Source: Hybos culiciformis
Lineage: Eukaryota; Arthropoda; Insecta; Diptera; Hybotidae
Length of the DNA stretch: 64,000 bases
NCBI GenBank assembly: GCA_964007475.1
Contig: OZ023273.1
Coordinates: 30,181,557-30,245,556 of the forward strand
Reading direction: 5' to 3'
This document shows, one piece after another, positions 61,201-64,000 of this stretch (the first letter of the stretch is position 1; each line of letters opens with the position of its first letter). Both the position numbers and the translations under genes were made by a program. The notes below the pieces were generated by a model. The model made no database searches. It saw only the letters and a program-made list of their open reading frames with translations, and was not told the origin of the DNA.

Positions 61201-64000
61201 ACATTTTGATATTCCGTAAATTTCCAGTATGTGATTGGCTTTTTGCTCCATTGATTGATTTATATTCACCTTGGATCATTATCTATAGAGAAAAAGATTT
61301 AAATGTAGCAACTGCTAATTGGATTAAGCAATTTATAAGGAACGGTAAATCGATGTCTCCATGGAGTGAATTGCATGTAGAATCAGCACAAATAATTTTG
61401 CAATCATTTGTAAATAGTTTAATGTATATACTATGTAGTTTGCCAGGTAATAATTCCGTGTTTCTTCTCCGTAAAGTACTTATATACAAAAAATTTTCTT
61501 CTATTTAGTTTCCAATTCAATATTAGGTCATGTATATAGTTGGTACCAATATCATTTCGCGACAAATGAAATAGAATCTTTTATTAGAAATCCTGTACAT
61601 TCAGCTCTTAGTAAATTACCATGGGAAAGATTCAAACCGCAACCAAATCATATTGAAACGATTGTGAAAATTTTGAAAGAGGTAATGTATTTTATTTGTG
61701 TTGTTTTTCTTTTGTTTTTTTCGAATTATAAAGAATTTTATTGGTCGACTAGGCGTGTCACAAATTGAAAAACAGTAATAAAACTTTTTTTCACCTTTTA
61801 GTACCTCCCAGAATGTCATGCTTTTGTTGGGCATATTTTTCTTCGAATTCAATGGTCCGATTGGAAAAAAGAATGTTTCGATGTTTGGCCATCGAGTGTA
61901 CAAGAACAGTGTTTGCCAATGTTATTTGCGTTTTTCACAAAAATAAGTTTTGAACCTCATTTACATGATGAACTGAAAACTAGTGAGATTTTATTAGATT
62001 GCATTGAGAAATACTCTTGGCATTCAATAGATGATAAAGGAGTTGAAATTGTTTTTAATTGGTTGCTTTTATCAGTTGAACCTGCAATGGTATTAAAAAT
62101 ACCACCAGAATATAATGAGACTGATTATGCCGTTTTAAGGTATTTTCAATATTTAGGAAAGCAGATGGGTGTTATAGTTTCTTACATAATTTCAGGTTGT
62201 TACAAGTGGCTTCAGAAATGGCGCCAAATTACAAATCCACGCAATGCTCAAAATCTTTACAACAGTTAAAAAGACTTTTATATACCAAAACAATAGTAAA
62301 ATTATTAAAATCATGTACAACAAAAAATCAAAGATTATTGGAAACCTCAGAGGGATCACAAGCCTTTAGAAATTGTGTTGTCGATCTTTTAAATGCTATT
62401 GAAACGTTACCCCATGAAAAGAACACTGATATTGAAAGCCTTATTCACGAAATTATTGGACCATTGCAATTTCAAAATGAGTACACTTCAAAGTAGGTGT
62501 AAGAAAACATATTTCGGTTTATTTAATTGAAGTATTTATCTGAACAATATCTTTAAAACAGAACAATATCTTTAAGATAGTCGCGAAACTGATCACTTTT
62601 CTTATATTTTTTAATTTATCCGTTAATAAATTTCTTCTATTTCAAGAACATTTGTTGATGCGATTATATTTTGGCAATCGACTTGTAGCATTGGTAGTTA
62701 TATTTTAACTTCAATATTGACATCCATTGGTTCGTTCAAAACTTTCAATCATGGCATATATTTACTTTTAGAGAGTACAATTTACAATTATTTTAAGATT
62801 TCAGGTTAGTTATGTCGAAACACTTAACAGAAGAAGAAAGTAATATATGTATGTATTAAATAATTCATTTTAATGATTTTTCAGATGATTCTCGAATAAC
62901 TCATTCACCAACATGGGTTTCTGTATTAAAAAAGCTTGGAAATTCTACAAATTCCGCCGAACTGAATGTCTTACTCAAGGGGCCATATTTGTTGTCATTA
63001 CATGTATTTATTTTGCATCGTATACAAAATTTACCTGATTTTAATGAAAAAATTACTTTTCTCCAAGATTTGAGTCAACTTTTGGAGGCAATCAAAACAA
63101 AGTAAGTGGAGCATTACGAGCAAAATTAGTGATTAAATGGAATAAATGTTAAAAAAATGTGAATTTATTTTCTAATTATAAAACTGTATTTAAAAAATGT
63201 ATTTCAGTTCAAATAATGAGTCTAGAATTGTAATTATTTGGGGAGCAATAATATGCTGTGGATGCAAAATATTGAGTTTAACTGAAAATGCTCGAAAGCC
63301 GTTGTTGATGTTGGCCAGGCATTTGCTTAATATTTCAAAACAATGTGATGGATGGGGTGATAGCTTATTAGGTGTTATTGGACTTAAATGGGACAAATCA
63401 AATTCAAGGTAATTTTTCTTTCGTATTTCAATTAGGAGAAATTAATTAAAAAACTATGCAGCTGGAACATAAAAAAATCAATAAATTCCATAATTTAGAT
63501 TAGAATAATATTTTGATTTCAAGATTATATTGAGTTTTTTTTTAATATTTCAGAAGAAAAATTTTAACGAAAAGTCTCTCTTGCATGATATTTTCTTTGT
63601 TTCCAGATAACAGGTGAGTAAATACGATTTTGAAATTTATTAAAGTAATGAAATAAAATACAGTTTATAAGTACTCATAATGCTATTAATATTTAATAAT
63701 ATTTAATTTTATTGTTTAAGTAAAAAAAAAAAAAAATTTTTTCGTTTAATCGAAAAAAAGAGTAATTTTATAACTTTGTTTATTCCTCTAATAATATTAT
63801 GATAGCGAATTACAATTAATCAAAATAAATGTATATATATATATATATTTTAGTGGTAGGGAAACTAAACCATCTAAAGAATATCAAATGGTTTTTGAAG
63901 AACTTAAATTAGAATGCAACAATAAGGCAGCTGCAGAAGTAAGAACCATAACATCAAAGGCATTATTTGAAATTGAAGAAAATTTATTTCCTCGAATTGA
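54028..64000 (+). CDS. Epg5: EPG5 (ectopic P-granules autophagy protein 5), 3' end beyond window
   Basis: EPG5 is a large helical Rab7 effector that tethers autophagosomes to late endosomes/lysosomes. Nineteen exons in continuous frame: 54028-54057, 54130-55281, 55343-55786, 56161-56318, 56505-57138, 57285-57981, 58045-58162, 58225-58368, 58491-59651, 59877-61123, 61228-61446, 61509-61681, 61802-62139, 62196-62492, 62647-62804, 62885-63101, 63208-63408, 63554-63613 and 63854 to the edge: 7595 nt, 2531 codons plus 2 bases. Human EPG5 is 2579 aa, so little is missing. Alignable blocks include LPFTKTQLKE, WILVDSDGEE, RYKQFAKRLGRLIRHTIQYVSD, GISESVRQVS, DHPLIPILAQNFFILYLWR and LSKLPWERF. The first ~245 residues are acidic, low complexity and variable. 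No membrane segment or catalytic motif is seen, as expected. Confidence 0.95.
55343..57138 (+). CDS. Epg5: EPG5 exons 3-5
   Basis: Exons 55343-55786, 56161-56318 and 56505-57138; phases 0, 0 and 2 on entry. They encode LRRAISILFACFR, FLLFHILRCPSGVSSWAKSF (human LLNHILRCPAGVSKWAVPF), IWILVDSDGEEG, DLIAFLNQIPLEMIF and RYKQFAKRLGRLIRHTIQY, all recognisable EPG5 blocks. The intron 55787-56160 (374 nt) is the longest inside the gene and contains nothing of note. Confidence 0.9.
57285..58368 (+). CDS. Epg5: EPG5 exons 6-8
   Basis: Exons 57285-57981, 58045-58162 and 58225-58368. The conserved path runs NKTTREICYKIARDMLVN, LYLFKTLPLHNWK, ILARVIIGHMNWGFD, QFTSWCWNMVSILKLHQMD and GHSIPVICHKG|FLLMKLLLND. 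The 63-nt intron 57982-58044 (GTAATT...TTTTAG) is a multiple of three without a stop, but its translation has no counterpart in human EPG5 and the flanks align across it. It is therefore called an intron. Confidence 0.88.
58491..59651 (+). CDS. Epg5: EPG5 exon 9
   Basis: A 1161-nt exon. Blocks include SAWLALILLELEFETQELRL, DTALKKASTIVGFSNPIVPS, DHPLIPILAQNFFILYLWR (human DHPLLPLIWQKFFLLYLHR), TYLLWLEETNLNKISKDQHI (human NVYILWLEDENFQKGDTYIP) and IERIKKHLKSYDKPLAPPEF. Ends TCGAA before GTAAGT, phase 2. Confidence 0.92.
59877..61123 (+). CDS. Epg5: EPG5 exon 10
   Basis: A 1247-nt exon. Starts KLDLRFKEVNSLNGNYKDQI and contains CKNPAKIQITLQ (human KKCQGAAVVTVQ), NIQ-type helical stretches, NKVLFVLMSKFDLPNWFRTQ (human DMIFMLLTKFDLKQWLSATK) and HDFPEHYGEVLQMVLNLI. 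Ends GATCAAA before GTAAGT, phase 1. Long minus-strand open frames across it are shadows. Confidence 0.92.
61228..64000 (+). CDS. Epg5: EPG5 exons 11-19 (partial last exon)
   Basis: Nine short exons: 61228-61446, 61509-61681, 61802-62139, 62196-62492, 62647-62804, 62885-63101, 63208-63408, 63554-63613 and 63854 on. Introns range from 56 nt (62140-62195) to 240 nt (63614-63853, containing a TA run). Blocks: PLIDLYSPWIIIYREKD, HSALSKLPWERFKP, HIFLRIQWSDWKKECFDVW, GPYLLSLHVFILHRIQNLPD and SLSCMIFSLFPDN. Phases chain without a break. The final exon reads SGRETKPSKEYQMVFEELKL and is still open at base 64000. Confidence 0.88.

Overview
This is an AT-rich (roughly three quarters A+T) stretch of a metazoan nuclear genome, almost certainly an insect and most likely a fly. 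The signs are GT-AG introns (some of 56-63 nt, one of about 20.5 kb), four conserved animal genes, a non-LTR retrotransposon remnant and many short non-autonomous DNA transposons. The CK1 kinase is very close to Drosophila Discs overgrown/Doubletime, and a SoxE gene lies next to it, as I recall for Drosophila (Sox100B and dco at the tip of 3R). The species cannot be named from the sequence.

Layout. (1) 2167-28009, minus strand: a SoxE (Sox8/9/10, Sox100B-like) transcription factor. It has four coding exons that join in frame to 591 codons. The first carries the SoxE dimerisation helix; a giant intron separates it from the HMG-box exons. (2) Within that intron: a 1.4-kb foldback element carrying two opposed tRNA-like modules and a tandem array of about 42 bp period (8617-10014), a GC-rich array of alternating inverted repeats (10464-10882), degenerate copies of a dispersed repeat family, and a local duplication (20684-21256). 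(3) 28010-43833: SoxE upstream DNA and a long intergenic region. It holds a MITE with a 10-bp target duplication (33007-33282), a 183-bp TA-flanked MITE (34723-34905), a broken minus-strand LINE (36793-38612), a TTA-flanked MITE (38724-39189), an older inverted-repeat element (39873-40230) and a GTAG/CTAC-rich tract.

(4) 43834-45378, plus strand: the CK1 delta/epsilon kinase dco, two coding exons, 393 aa. (5) 48155-48565: a hAT-type MITE in the downstream spacer. (6) 50584-52336, minus strand: TRAPPC1/Bet5, three exons, 146 aa, which appears as a gene only after splicing. Its first intron holds a hAT MITE with a perfect 8-bp duplication and a 55-bp micro-element with a 7-bp duplication. (7) 54028 to beyond 64000, plus strand: EPG5, the Rab7 effector of autophagosome-lysosome fusion. 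Nineteen exons were placed here (2531 complete codons); the C-terminus is cut off by the window edge. TRAPPC1 and EPG5 are divergent, with 1.7 kb between their start codons.

The four genes do not form a pathway, although TRAPPC1 and EPG5 both act in membrane traffic. I see no prokaryotic system, CRISPR array or viral gene. The most unusual content is the foldback DNA in the SoxE intron. All exon boundaries were set by eye from splice sites, frame continuity and family alignment from memory.
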